Shown here: positions 9,672-18,218 of the stretch, one piece after another
Numbering within the stretch: position 1 is the stretch's first letter
Layout: each line of letters starts with the position of its first letter
Program-made: the position numbers and the translations under genes
Origin: Mesorhizobium sp.
Lineage (GTDB): Bacteria > Pseudomonadota > Alphaproteobacteria > Rhizobiales > Rhizobiaceae
Assembly (NCBI GenBank): GCA_004020365.1
Contig: SAQR01000046.1
Coordinates: forward strand, 1-51,246
Reading direction: 5' to 3'
DNA: 51,246 bases
The notes under the pieces: generated by a model
Told to the model about the DNA's origin: nothing
What the model saw: only the letters and a program-made list of their open reading frames with translations
Database searches by the model: none

Positions 9672-9948
9672 TAGGTACTTCAGGCACGGGCGCGCCCTGT
9701 GCATGTTATCGGTTACCTACGGCCAATCGGTGAGAGACGTCTCCAGTGCCCCAGTAATTCAGCTGGATGTCGGCTCCTGGCGCGCAATCCTGTCGTTCAG
9801 GTTAAACCTGCTGTGGGGCAACTTCCCACCCATTGCTGCAATTCGATTTGGGTATCAACCGTCAGATTTTCACCACTAGGGACTCGAGACTTGACCCGCC
9901 CCGTCCAGGGCTTCAGTGTCGATTGTTCCCTGGGGAAAGCGTGGCGCC

Positions 9949-10521
9949 ATGGCCAATGAGCTTCGATTCAAAACGGCACGGGACCTTTTCATGGCCTGCC
10001 CCGCTGTTTCCAGGGACATGGTGGCACTTCCGACCGAACAGCCTTCAATCGAATTTTGTCGCGCCCTCCTGTCCGGGCGGGTGCCAGAGGAGGCGATTAC
10101 GTTCTGTGCCTATCTGCTTCCCGAGCGGGCTGCGGTGTGGTGGGCACATGAATGCCTGAGCCACCTCGCCGTTCTGCTCGACAGCAGGGATCAGGAATTG
10201 CTCGCGGTTGTTCGTGACTGGGTCAGCGAACCGGAGAGCCCCCACCATCGCCCGGAAGTGAGCGAGGCTGCGGCAATGCCGCCAGCAACGCCTGCCGCCT
10301 GGATTGCCCTGGCTGCAGGACGGCATGGCAACGGTTCAGCTATGGAGGCGCCGGCGCTATCGGCCTTGCCGCCAGCCGCCCGCGCCGTGAGTGCGGGGGT
10401 TCTGGCCGGACTGGCACGTGTTGCGTTGGAGGACCGCTTTTCCGTTCTTTCGGCGTTTGTCGAGATGGGCATCCAGTTGGCAGAGACAGAGGCGCTGCGC
10501 CAATCAGCGGATGCGAATTAG
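9949..10521 (+). CDS. Hypothetical protein, possibly DUF6931-like
   Basis: 190 aa from ATG 9949 (GGGGAAA about 12 nt upstream); an in-frame ATG at 9916 gives an odd N-terminus. It is Ala-rich and predominantly helical, with a conserved-looking phrase LLPERAAVWWAHECL near residue 60 and a variable Pro-rich middle. This recalls rhizobial proteins now grouped as DUF6931, whose function is unknown; I am not certain of the assignment. No signal peptide or membrane segment. It lies alone between the hydrolase and the convergent lipoprotein gene. Confidence 0.6.
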   Translation: MANELRFKTARDLFMACPAVSRDMVALPTEQPSIEFCRALLSGRVPEEAITFCAYLLPERAAVWWAHECLSHLAVLLDSRDQELLAVVRDWVSEPESPHHRPEVSEAAAMPPATPAAWIALAAGRHGNGSAMEAPALSALPPAARAVSAGVLAGLARVALEDRFSVLSAFVEMGIQLAETEALRQSADAN

Positions 10522-10550
10522 ACCGTAGCCCGGATCCGCGAGCGGGATAC

Positions 10551-10562
10551 GTTCAATTGAAC
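10551..10562. promoter_or_regulatory. Perfect 12-bp palindrome
   Basis: GTTCAATTGAAC lies in the gap between the convergent genes ending at 10521 and 10674. It could be a regulator site or chance; no promoter is expected between convergent genes. Confidence 0.2.
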
Positions 10563-10673
10563 TGAGCATCCGGCTCTATCTGTTTGATTTGGCCGCATTC
10601 CTGCGACGCCAGGTGATTCCACTTGGCTGCAGAACGCTCTGAATTAGTTGTTTGGCGCAGCCGCCATTCACCG

Positions 10674-10994
10674 TTATCCCCAACCGCCTCCTCCTCCGCC
10701 TCCTCCGCCGCCGCTCCCCCCATTCCCGCCACCTCCCGAAGAAGGAGTGAATATGGGAGGTGCGGCAGCAGGCTCCGCGACCGGTTTGACCGCTTTCTTG
10801 GCGGCCACCGGTTTGGGAGCCGGGTTGACGACCTTCGGCGCCGCGGCTCTGCGAACGACCTTCGGCGCCGGCGCGGGCGTCGCCACCAGCGGCGTCGGTT
10901 GAAGGGGTTGCCAGGATGTGCAGCCCGTGACCCCCGCCAAGGCAATGGACAGAGTTATCCCGATTGTTGCCTGCTTCAGATTTCTGCCCACCAT
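10674..10994 (-). CDS. Small lipoprotein with Pro/Ala/Lys linker and poly-Gly tail
   Basis: 106 aa. A basic N-terminus and hydrophobic core end in a lipobox (LAGVTGC), so it should be diacylated and anchored in the envelope. Almost the whole mature part is low complexity: a Pro/Ala/Lys/Val linker (PAPAPKVVRR, NPAPKPVAAKKAV) and a C-terminal run of about 25 mostly Gly residues. The coding strand there is a GGN triplet tract prone to slippage. The Lys/Pro linker is typical of proteins that span toward peptidoglycan. It lies 14 nt downstream of the caspase-Sel1 gene in the same direction, so it is probably its operon partner. Confidence 0.75.
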   Translation of the reverse strand: MVGRNLKQATIGITLSIALAGVTGCTSWQPLQPTPLVATPAPAPKVVRRAAAPKVVNPAPKPVAAKKAVKPVAEPAAAPPIFTPSSGGGGNGGSGGGGGGGGGGWG

Positions 10995-11008
10995 TGCCTC
11001 CTTGTTGA

Positions 11009-13561
11009 TCAGAACAAATCCCGACGCGGATTGGCTTGTTCCCAGACCGCCCTGGCCACTTTGACCAGTTGCTTGTCGACAGAACCGCTCAATGGAATCT
11101 TCGACTTGAGTTCCCCACGCAGTTGCTTCAACGCCGCCGCTTTCGCCTTGGCCCCGAATTTCGCCAACGTCGCCCGGGCCTCAGGCAACTCGTTGCGAAG
11201 ATCGAGCGCAACTGTGAATGCCAGGAAACGCACAGCGACGGCTTGGTCGGCCTTGTCGCCCTTTTGCATCTCGAGAGCCGCGCGATCGTAGGCGCCGGAC
11301 TGGTCACCGCGCGAGGTTGCCAGCTCAAACAGACGTTGGGCTTCATCAAGGTTCTGCTCCACGCCAACGCCATCACGGTACATGCGCGCAAGACTGCCGG
11401 GCGCATAGGGCTGGCCGAGGTCAATGGCCTTCTGAAAAAGCGCCAGCGCAGCCTTCGGATCCTTCTCGACTCCCCGGCCGCTGAGGTAATTGCGACCGAG
11501 CAGGTTCATCGAATACATGTCCTGGCGCTGGACGCCGGCCTCCAGGAACGCAACGGCACGGGCCTGATCGGCGGGCACGCCGTTGCGGCCTTCGGTGAAG
11601 ATCGCGCCGAGATCGTTCATGGCATAGGTGTGCCCCATCGCCGCCGCCTTGAGCAGCAGGTCCAGCCCCTTGCCGGTGTCGCGCTCGACGCCGTAGCCAT
11701 GGAACAGGGCACGGCCCCACGACGTCATCCCGTAGGGATCGCCCTTGTCGGCCGCAGCGGCGTAAAAGGTGTTGGCCTGCTTGCGGTCGACAGCCTGGCC
11801 CGTTCCCGTCGCGTAGAGGTAGCCAAGTTCGAACACCGCGCGCACGTGCCCCCTGTCGGCGGCCTGCTGTATGGCTTTCCTGGCCTGGTCGACCTTGCCG
11901 GCTGCAAGCAGCGCGCGTCCCAGTTCATAACGGAAGCGGGCGACATCGGGATACGCCTTCACCGCAGCCTCGCACAGCTTCACCGCGTCGGCGCCGATTT
12001 CATTTGGCAGCAGGCCGGGGACGACGCCTTGAAGGTCGAGAGGTTCGCCGGCAGCCAGGTCGCACGGATCGACGTTCGGCGACAGTTTCATTTTGGCGGG
12101 TTTGGCTACTCCGCTGTCCGCCCGAATTTCGAAGGCGACCTCGACCGGCGCACTGGCTCCAATCTGGGGTTCAAAGCGCAGCCCCTCGACTTCGCCGACC
12201 GTCAAGGTCGATTCAGGCGACAGGGTCCGATCCGGCAGCGAGAGCGTTCCCGTTGCCGGATAGTGTGTGACTTTCAGGCTGACCGCCGCATCGTCTGCCG
12301 GGACATCTAGGTTCAGAGCAACGGCGCCGACGCCGACCGGAACGTCGACCTCCCGGTTCTCGATCGCCTCGGCCGCACCGGTGACATGGATGCCGCGCTG
12401 CAGCACCTGCTGTTTCTGCTCGGCCTCGAGCGAGGCCATCACCTGTTCGCCCTCGGCTCCTTCGCCGCTCTTGACCCGGAACACCAGCATGCCCCTGGCT
12501 TCGCCGCCCCAACTGTCGCGTGCGGCATAGGCCAGCATATCCATCTCTTCCGGCTCGCCAGTTCCCTTGGGGATATCCAGTTGCAAACGCGGCAGATCCT
12601 TGCCCTGAATCAGTTCTCCCGCCTCGACGGCCTTGCCGTCCAGCATCAGGCGTCCTAAGGCGGGCGGTCTTTCGATGCTGACGGTTATGGTCCCGCCGTC
12701 GACCTGGACCGGTTCCGGAAGGTCCAAATCGATGGGGCCGGCCCCGGACAGCACGACCTTCTCCAATACCGGCGGCAGCGATGGGCGGCTGCTGCGGCGC
12801 ATCAGAACGACTTCGTCGATCAGCGAAGAGTTCTCCCAGGGAACCTGCAGGCCCTTGGTCGCCTCAACAACATCGCGGCGGACGGCCGACATGACCGCGC
12901 GGATCTCCTGGTTTGGGGCGAGCGCGCGACGAGAAAACGCCGATGAGAAAGGACTGAGGTCGCCGGCGCCGTCATAGGCGACCGCGCCGGGTTCGGTGGC
13001 GAAAGCAATCAGTGTGTTCAGTGAGCTTCTTACTTGCGCAAGTCCGGTGCCGCTGGCGGTAAGAAGCTGGTCCCTGAGCCAATAGTCCTTGCGAGGGAAT
13101 GGATTGTTGCGGCAGGCATCGAGGATGATCACCTGGATCTTCGATTTCGAACGCATCTGCTGCAGCACATCGTTCAGCTTGATTGCCTGAACCTCGACGT
13201 CCGCCGCATCTTTCAACGAGGCATCGACAGGAATCAGGAAATTTTCGCCGCCGATCTGAAAGCCGTGGCCGGAATAGTAGACGACAGCCACATCCGCGCC
13301 GTCCACGGCCGCAAGATAGTTGCGGAACTGGTCTTCAAATTGCAGCTTTGTAAGATTGCTGGCGACAAAAACATCAAAACCAGCCGATCGAAACGTGTTG
13401 GACACGTCCACCACATCCTTGGCCGGGTTCTTGAGGGCCGAGATTTCCTGGTAATCGGAGTTGCCGATGACAAAGGCGACCCTTCGTTCGACTGCAGAAG
13501 CGTCGAAAGTCGCGACGCTTGCGAGCATCAAGGCCGCAACGAATCCGCAACGTCGGAGCAT
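11009..13561 (-). CDS. Exported caspase-like protease with Sel1 repeats
   Basis: 850 aa from ATG 13561, where a signal peptide starts (residues 1-23, ending DASAVE); the longer frame from 13636 has no export signal at its start. The caspase p20 domain (about 26-260) keeps the dyad His99 (YYSGHGFQ) and Cys150 (ILDACRNNP). A beta-rich middle region (about 280-510) of unknown fold follows. Then comes a Sel1/TPR-like solenoid (about 540-780) with units such as GYLYATGTGQAVDRKQA and NLLGRNYLSGRGVEKDPKAA. The repeats suggest a partner-binding platform fused to the protease. It probably acts in the periplasm. It is the second caspase in 10 kb and shares an operon with the small lipoprotein downstream. 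Confidence 0.87.
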   Translation of the reverse strand: MLRRCGFVAALMLASVATFDASAVERRVAFVIGNSDYQEISALKNPAKDVVDVSNTFRSAGFDVFVASNLTKLQFEDQFRNYLAAVDGADVAVVYYSGHGFQIGGENFLIPVDASLKDAADVEVQAIKLNDVLQQMRSKSKIQVIILDACRNNPFPRKDYWLRDQLLTASGTGLAQVRSSLNTLIAFATEPGAVAYDGAGDLSPFSSAFSRRALAPNQEIRAVMSAVRRDVVEATKGLQVPWENSSLIDEVVLMRRSSRPSLPPVLEKVVLSGAGPIDLDLPEPVQVDGGTITVSIERPPALGRLMLDGKAVEAGELIQGKDLPRLQLDIPKGTGEPEEMDMLAYAARDSWGGEARGMLVFRVKSGEGAEGEQVMASLEAEQKQQVLQRGIHVTGAAEAIENREVDVPVGVGAVALNLDVPADDAAVSLKVTHYPATGTLSLPDRTLSPESTLTVGEVEGLRFEPQIGASAPVEVAFEIRADSGVAKPAKMKLSPNVDPCDLAAGEPLDLQGVVPGLLPNEIGADAVKLCEAAVKAYPDVARFRYELGRALLAAGKVDQARKAIQQAADRGHVRAVFELGYLYATGTGQAVDRKQANTFYAAAADKGDPYGMTSWGRALFHGYGVERDTGKGLDLLLKAAAMGHTYAMNDLGAIFTEGRNGVPADQARAVAFLEAGVQRQDMYSMNLLGRNYLSGRGVEKDPKAALALFQKAIDLGQPYAPGSLARMYRDGVGVEQNLDEAQRLFELATSRGDQSGAYDRAALEMQKGDKADQAVAVRFLAFTVALDLRNELPEARATLAKFGAKAKAAALKQLRGELKSKIPLSGSVDKQLVKVARAVWEQANPRRDLF

Positions 13562-13918
13562 GGCAAATCCCTTAACCGTCGTTACCTGGCGACCACAAGA
13601 ACACAACTTGCAGTGCCAAGGTCCGTTAGAGAGCATGCTATCTGCCGGGACAGAAAAGAGAGAAAAGCCGTCGCGACAGCGGTATATTCCTCACTTGATC
13701 GATCCCTAAATTACATCAGAGCCCGAGTGTCCGCAATGATCGTCAAACGGTTTCGCAACTATTTGCCCGTGGTCGATTTGCCCCCCTCGGACCGGGCGCG
13801 GCCGGCATATTCTTGACTTGCGCACGCATCACGCGTCAGCGCGCCTGAGGTTTTCCACTGCTAATGTCGGCCTGCCCCTGATTTTTTCTAGCCACTATTT
13901 CCGCGACTCAATTAGCGT
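13562..13918. other. Intergenic interval without a gene
   Basis: About 357 nt between the divergent caspase-Sel1 gene and the small gene at 13919. No reading frame with a ribosome binding site or recognisable composition was found, and no GGAAC/CGTT pair. It must hold both promoters. Confidence 0.5.
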
Positions 13919-14113
13919 ATGCTTATGGAGCACCGGCACGCCATTCGACGGATCAAGGAAGGGGTTTGGGAGGTCTACGACATAGACGACAATAGGGTCG
14001 TCTTCGCAGACGGGGTGGCTCTGACAAATTTGCTGGATGAGGAGGCGCTCGACGCCCTGGAGTTGCTAAAAGGTGGGTTTCTTATTCCGTGCAGCGCTCC
14101 CAAGGCCAGTTGA
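13919..14113 (+). CDS. Small acidic protein, paralogue of the one at 44656-44877
   Basis: 64 aa. Unrecognised family. The core GVWEVYDIDDNRVVFADGVA aligns with GRWEVYDDESEEAVIVDGLP in the small protein at 44656-44877, and both continue with an acidic helix (LLDEEALDALELLKGG versus LDEIEADEAIRKLERG). The shared pattern supports both genes being real and homologous. No signal or membrane segment. ATG 13919 and ATG 13925 are both possible starts. Unlike its paralogue it has no visible EcfG box upstream. Confidence 0.6.
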   Translation: MLMEHRHAIRRIKEGVWEVYDIDDNRVVFADGVALTNLLDEEALDALELLKGGFLIPCSAPKAS

Positions 14114-14231
14114 TACGCCGAGGCCCCGCGAGATAGGCACTGAAGGCGGATCCGTTGGGCAGGGCCATCCAGCTTGTCGCTAATGCGGATGCAAGCGCCG
14201 TTCTGGGCCGTTGCATTCTTCGGCTGATGTC

Positions 14232-14292
14232 ACGGAATGGATCCCAGGGTCTGCGCCGCGTCGCTTCGCTCCTTGCTCCGCCCTAGGATGAC
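14232..14292 (+). repeat. Dispersed intergenic palindromic repeat, copy 1
   Basis: A 46-nt stretch beginning ACGGAATGGATCCCAGGG is repeated exactly, in inverse orientation, at 51193-51238, with a similar but less exact flank. Its ends form an imperfect inverted repeat (ATCCCAGGG ... CCCTAGGAT), so it can fold into a hairpin. The core GCGTCGCTTCGCTCC is familiar to me from Mesorhizobium intergenic repeats. It lies in the gap between two convergent transcription units. Confidence 0.8.
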
Positions 14293-14399
14293 GAAGACAT
14301 GGTTGGCTCGTGGCTAATCCCCAGCGTCAGGGATGGTGGCTGCAGGCCGGCCGGCAGCGCGACCGTCAGTCAAAGAACCAGACTCCCTGTGCAGAGGAG

Positions 14400-14759
14400 C
14401 TAGGACGCCGGGACCAATTCAGCCAAGGCTCTGAGAATGGCAGCCTGATCTGCCGGCTTGCGAACAAATCTGAAGTTGGCGAAGGCGGATGGAACATCGC
14501 GCGGGCCAAATCCGGACAGGCACGCGAACGGAACCTGGCGGGTTTGTAATTCCTCTGCGATCGCCAGGCTCGTTTCGCCATGCAGTTGAACATCTAGCAG
14601 CGCCACGTCGACAGGATTTTCGCCGATAAGCCGAAGGGCCGCCGCCACCGAAGGGGCCGGCCCGATCACCTGATGTCCCGAAGCGCGCAGACAAGCAGCG
14701 ATGTCCTCGGCGATGAGCCATTCATCCTCGACCACCAGAACGCGCAGCGGGTCGGTCAC
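14400..14759 (-). CDS. Single-domain response regulator
   Basis: 119 aa, a complete receiver domain and nothing more: acidic pair EDE (11-13), phosphoacceptor Asp56 (ALLDVQL), Ser in CLSGFG and Lys101 (VRKP). Its start overlaps the kinase stop by 4 nt (ATGA), so it is translationally coupled to the hybrid HWE kinase and is the likely phosphate acceptor or sink for it. Stand-alone receivers of this type beside HWE kinases often modulate stress-response phosphorelays by competing for phosphate. No output domain. Confidence 0.9.
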   Translation of the reverse strand: MTDPLRVLVVEDEWLIAEDIAACLRASGHQVIGPAPSVAAALRLIGENPVDVALLDVQLHGETSLAIAEELQTRQVPFACLSGFGPRDVPSAFANFRFVRKPADQAAILRALAELVPAS

Positions 14760-17700
14760 GGCATCTCCTTGCGCATCATCGGGAATGTGATCTGGACCTC
14801 AAGACCGTCACGATTGAAGGTGGTCTCGACGTTTCCGCCAAGCCGGTAGCCGATCTCACCCTGCAGCAGGGACAGTCCGAAGCCGCTAACTTCGGGTTTT
14901 CTGACCGGCGGCCCGCCCCTCTCGCGCCAGGCGAGCGTGAAAACATCGCCCTCGCCAGACCATTTCAGGACGACCCTGCCCCGTGGCGTCGACAGCGCGC
15001 CATATTTGGCGGCGTTGGTCGCCAGTTCATGAATGGCCATGCTGAGCGAAAGGCCCTGTTGCGGGCTAAGCTTCACTTCGGCGCCGTCAAGTTCGAACCG
15101 GTCAATGTTGAAAGGCTCAAGCTCCTGATGCAGCAGTTCGTTGATCGAAGCTTCTTTCCAGCGTTCCTTCGACAGCAGACCGTAAGCCCGCGACATGGCG
15201 TGCAGGCGACCGATCAGCGCTTCGGCGAACTGTTCTTTCGATTCCGAGCTTTCACGGGTGCGGTTGGCGATGCTGGCGACCACCGCCAGCATGTTCTTGA
15301 CGCGGTGGTTGAGCTCCGAAATGAGCACCCGGTTTTGCTCTTCCGCCTCGGCCAAGGTGGTGACGTCGACCAGCGTGACCACGACGCCCTGGATCCTGTT
15401 GTCCTTGTCGCGGTACGGAATGATGCGAACCATATAAAATCGGCCCCGGTCGTCGCGCGCCAGATGATGGTTCAGGGTCTCCCCGGTTTCGAAGACGGCA
15501 TCGATGTGCTGTTTCAGCTCGGGATAGTCGAGCTGGCTCGAAAGCTCGGTCAGCGGCCGGCCGACGTCGGAGGGACGCAGGCTGAAGAAAGACGAGGCCG
15601 CCGGCGTAAAGCTCCGCACCACCAGATTGCGGTCGAGGAAAATGGTTGCGATCTGCGTGCTCTCGAACAGATTGCGCAAGTCGCTGTTGGCGCGGTCGAG
15701 CTCTTCTATCTTGCTGGTCAGCTCCGAATTGATCGTGTTGAGTTCCTCGTTGAGCGACTGCATCTCCTCCTTCGAGGCCTCAAGCTCCTCATTGGTCGAC
15801 TGCGCCTCCTCGTTGACGGAGACGAGTTCCTCGTTCGACGACTTCAGCTCTTCCAGCGCGGTTTCGTACTCCTCGATCGTCGACTGCAGTCGCTCGCGCG
15901 TTTCGCGCAGCTCCCGCTCGAGATCAGCAGCGCCTTCGCCATCCCGGTTTTCGCGCCGCACGTCCGATCGCGGCTGCACCGGTCCCGATGGTTCGAACAA
16001 GACAAGGTAAAGCCGTTCGCCCTTGCCGCCTTCCGCCAAGGGCTCGACAATGAGTTTGATCGACTGCGCCTGTTCGTCGTCCCCGTCGACGACGACATTC
16101 TCCCGCACGATGGTGCGGCGCGTCGCGGCGGCTTCCCGCAACGCCGCGCGCAGGTCGAGCCTTAGCCCGGAGCGGGCCAAAGTCAGCACCTGCCGGCTCG
16201 GAATGCCTTGCGGCGCTTCGAGATATCTGCCGGTCCGCGCCGAATAGTAGACGACGTCACCATCGCCATTCACCACAACATGCGGCGGCGCGAAACGCTC
16301 CAGCACTTGTGCCTCGACCGCCTGCCGAAGCGGGTAGCTGGCGGTTGCCTTCTTCGGCCCCGTGCCTTCGGGCAGCAAGGCGCCCGAACGGCCGTCGCCG
16401 ATCAGCATCGGCAGTCTTATGTGTGGCGAGGCATGCTCGCGCGCTTGAAAAATGCGCTGCTTCTTGTCGACGGTGGCGAAGAGGTTGTCGTGCTGGCCAA
16501 CGCTTTCGGACGTGCCGAGGAAAAGATAACCGCCCGGCTTCAGCGCGTAATGGAAAATCGGAATGACCCGGTCCTGAAGGTTGGAGCCGAAATAGATCAG
16601 CAGGTTGCGGCATGAAACCATGTCCATGCGCGAAAAGGGCGGGTCGCGGACGATGCTGTGAGGGGAAAAGACGCACAGCTCCCGGACCTCATTGACAAGC
16701 ACGTAGCTCTCGCCGTCGCTGCTGAAAAAACGCTGCTTGCGTTCGGGCGAAACCCCCTGCAGCAATGCCGCCGGGTAACGCGCCGCGCGCGCCACCGCAA
16801 GCGCGGGCTCATCGATGTCAGTCGCAAATATCTGGACGCGTGGCACAACCGAAAGCGTCTCCATGTGTTCGCGCAACAGCATGCCGATGGAGAACACCTC
16901 CTCGCCGGTGGCGCAGGCAGGCACCCAGATCCTGACGGCGTCGCTGGCGGTCTTGCCCTCGAACAATTGCGGTATGACCTTGTCCTCGAGCAGCTTGAAC
17001 GCATCCGGATCACGGAAGAAATCAGTGACGTTGATCAAGAGGTCGCGGAACAGGTCCATCACCTCGCGAGGGTCGTTCTTCAGCCACTCGACATAGGCTG
17101 CAATCGAATGAAGCTGCGCGATCTGCATGCGCCGCCTTATGCGACGCAGAAATGTCTTGGTCTTGTAGCCGGAGAAATCGTGGCCGGATTGGCCCTGCAG
17201 AATGCCGTAGATCTCGTCGCGGAGCCGACCCAGTTCTGCCGTCTCGTGCTCGCCGCCTCCGGCAAACCCGTTCAGCATACCGAAGCTGCGGGCGAACCCC
17301 TCAAGCTTCGCCCCGATCTCCTCGGCGGGCGCCGCAATGTCGATCAGCCCGCTGGAGATCGCACTTTTCGGCATGTCGGGAATGCGCGGACCGTAACCGT
17401 CGGCAGCCTGGGCGACCGTCAGTCCGCCACGCTCCTTGATCGCCTTGGCGCCAAGCGTGCCGTCGGAATCGCCGCCCGACAAAATGACCGCAACCGCATA
17501 TTCGCCCTGATCCTCGGCCAACGCGCTAAAGAAGATATCGATCGGCTTGCGCTCGCGGCTGAGCACGTTGGATGGCCGCAGGTGCAGCACTCCCCTCTCA
17601 ATCGTGAGCACGACGTTTTGCGGCATCACATAGACGTGGTCGGACAGGACAGTGGTGCCGTCCTCGACGACGACGACCGGCATTTGCGTGTAACGTCCGA

Positions 17701-17854
17701 CGACCTCGTGAAGCAGGCTTTCGCGCCCGGGGCTGAGATGGGTGACGATGACGAACGCCATGCCGGGCCGGCCGGTGATGCCTTTGAACAGGCCCTCCAT
17801 TGCGGGAATGCCGCCGGCTGACGCGCCGACGCCCACAATGGGAAATCTCTTCAT
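14756..17854 (-). CDS. CheB-CheR-PAS-HWE hybrid sensor histidine kinase
   Basis: 1032 aa from ATG 17854 (MKRFPIVGVGASAGG); an upstream in-frame start at 17950 adds an unlikely extension. Order: CheB methylesterase (about 1-190; Ser12, His39, Asp in GGDSDG), CheR methyltransferase (about 215-470), a long coiled coil of NEEL/NEE repeats (about 600-700), PAS-like domains (about 705-840), then an HWE kinase with phospho-His motif LNHRVKN, N-box HELATNAAKYG and the diagnostic WRE motif. It is probably cytosolic, as no membrane segment is seen. HWE/HisKA2 kinases are known inputs to PhyR-type regulators in alphaproteobacteria. The divergent NepR-like/REC-sigma2 pair is the obvious candidate partner. 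Confidence 0.9.
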   Translation of the reverse strand: MKRFPIVGVGASAGGIPAMEGLFKGITGRPGMAFVIVTHLSPGRESLLHEVVGRYTQMPVVVVEDGTTVLSDHVYVMPQNVVLTIERGVLHLRPSNVLSRERKPIDIFFSALAEDQGEYAVAVILSGGDSDGTLGAKAIKERGGLTVAQAADGYGPRIPDMPKSAISSGLIDIAAPAEEIGAKLEGFARSFGMLNGFAGGGEHETAELGRLRDEIYGILQGQSGHDFSGYKTKTFLRRIRRRMQIAQLHSIAAYVEWLKNDPREVMDLFRDLLINVTDFFRDPDAFKLLEDKVIPQLFEGKTASDAVRIWVPACATGEEVFSIGMLLREHMETLSVVPRVQIFATDIDEPALAVARAARYPAALLQGVSPERKQRFFSSDGESYVLVNEVRELCVFSPHSIVRDPPFSRMDMVSCRNLLIYFGSNLQDRVIPIFHYALKPGGYLFLGTSESVGQHDNLFATVDKKQRIFQAREHASPHIRLPMLIGDGRSGALLPEGTGPKKATASYPLRQAVEAQVLERFAPPHVVVNGDGDVVYYSARTGRYLEAPQGIPSRQVLTLARSGLRLDLRAALREAAATRRTIVRENVVVDGDDEQAQSIKLIVEPLAEGGKGERLYLVLFEPSGPVQPRSDVRRENRDGEGAADLERELRETRERLQSTIEEYETALEELKSSNEELVSVNEEAQSTNEELEASKEEMQSLNEELNTINSELTSKIEELDRANSDLRNLFESTQIATIFLDRNLVVRSFTPAASSFFSLRPSDVGRPLTELSSQLDYPELKQHIDAVFETGETLNHHLARDDRGRFYMVRIIPYRDKDNRIQGVVVTLVDVTTLAEAEEQNRVLISELNHRVKNMLAVVASIANRTRESSESKEQFAEALIGRLHAMSRAYGLLSKERWKEASINELLHQELEPFNIDRFELDGAEVKLSPQQGLSLSMAIHELATNAAKYGALSTPRGRVVLKWSGEGDVFTLAWRERGGPPVRKPEVSGFGLSLLQGEIGYRLGGNVETTFNRDGLEVQITFPMMRKEMP

Positions 17855-17968
17855 CTGGGATGTCACCGCAAGCCCTCGGTTGAACAGCCTAGACGACAAG
17901 GCCGCTAATCGACCCAAAGCCCACGACTGGGCTGAACTCAACGCCAGCATACAACGGGCAAGAGGGCC

Positions 17969-17993
17969 GGAACAAGTCCGCGCAGAAGGCGTT
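17969..17993 (+). promoter_or_regulatory. EcfG-type sigma promoter of the NepR-like/REC-sigma2 operon
   Basis: GGAAC (17969-17973), a 16-nt spacer and CGTT (17990-17993) match the known EcfG (RpoE2) consensus exactly. The start codon of the NepR-like gene follows 27 nt after the -10 element. Confidence 0.75.
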
Positions 17994-18019
17994 AAAGTCC
18001 GAATTGTTGTGGAACTCCA

Positions 18020-18217
18020 ATGTCAAAGCGCACACCTGACCTGAAGCCGAAAAAACGAGCGTTGTTGCGCTTCGAGGATTTGCTGAGTTTGCCGGGAAAC
18101 GAATCCATTCCGCCCCGCATGCTGGTTTTGGCGAAACGATTGCAGGCAGCCTTGCAGGAACGTTCTGAAGAATCTCGTGCGGACAATTGGAAATCCCGCT
18201 CGAAGAAAGGACGATGA
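18020..18217 (+). CDS. NepR-like small anti-sigma factor (divergent)
   Basis: 65 aa, basic at both ends. Residues 30-48 (IPPRMLVLAKRLQAALQER) align without gaps with VPDRLTDLAVQLQNALVEK of the NepR-like protein at 41004-41186. This P-x-R-hydrophobic pattern with an amphipathic helix is the second NepR helix, which binds EcfG or PhyR. The first NepR helix is not obvious here, so the family call is moderate. An exact EcfG promoter lies upstream and the REC-sigma2 regulator starts one base after its stop, so regulator and mimic would be made together. Confidence 0.6.
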   Translation: MSKRTPDLKPKKRALLRFEDLLSLPGNESIPPRMLVLAKRLQAALQERSEESRADNWKSRSKKGR

Positions 18218-18218
18218 G

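Noticed and set aside
15029-17821. Plus-strand frames of 378 and 387 codons
   Set aside because: Antisense to the CheB-CheR kinase, whose motifs are unambiguous.
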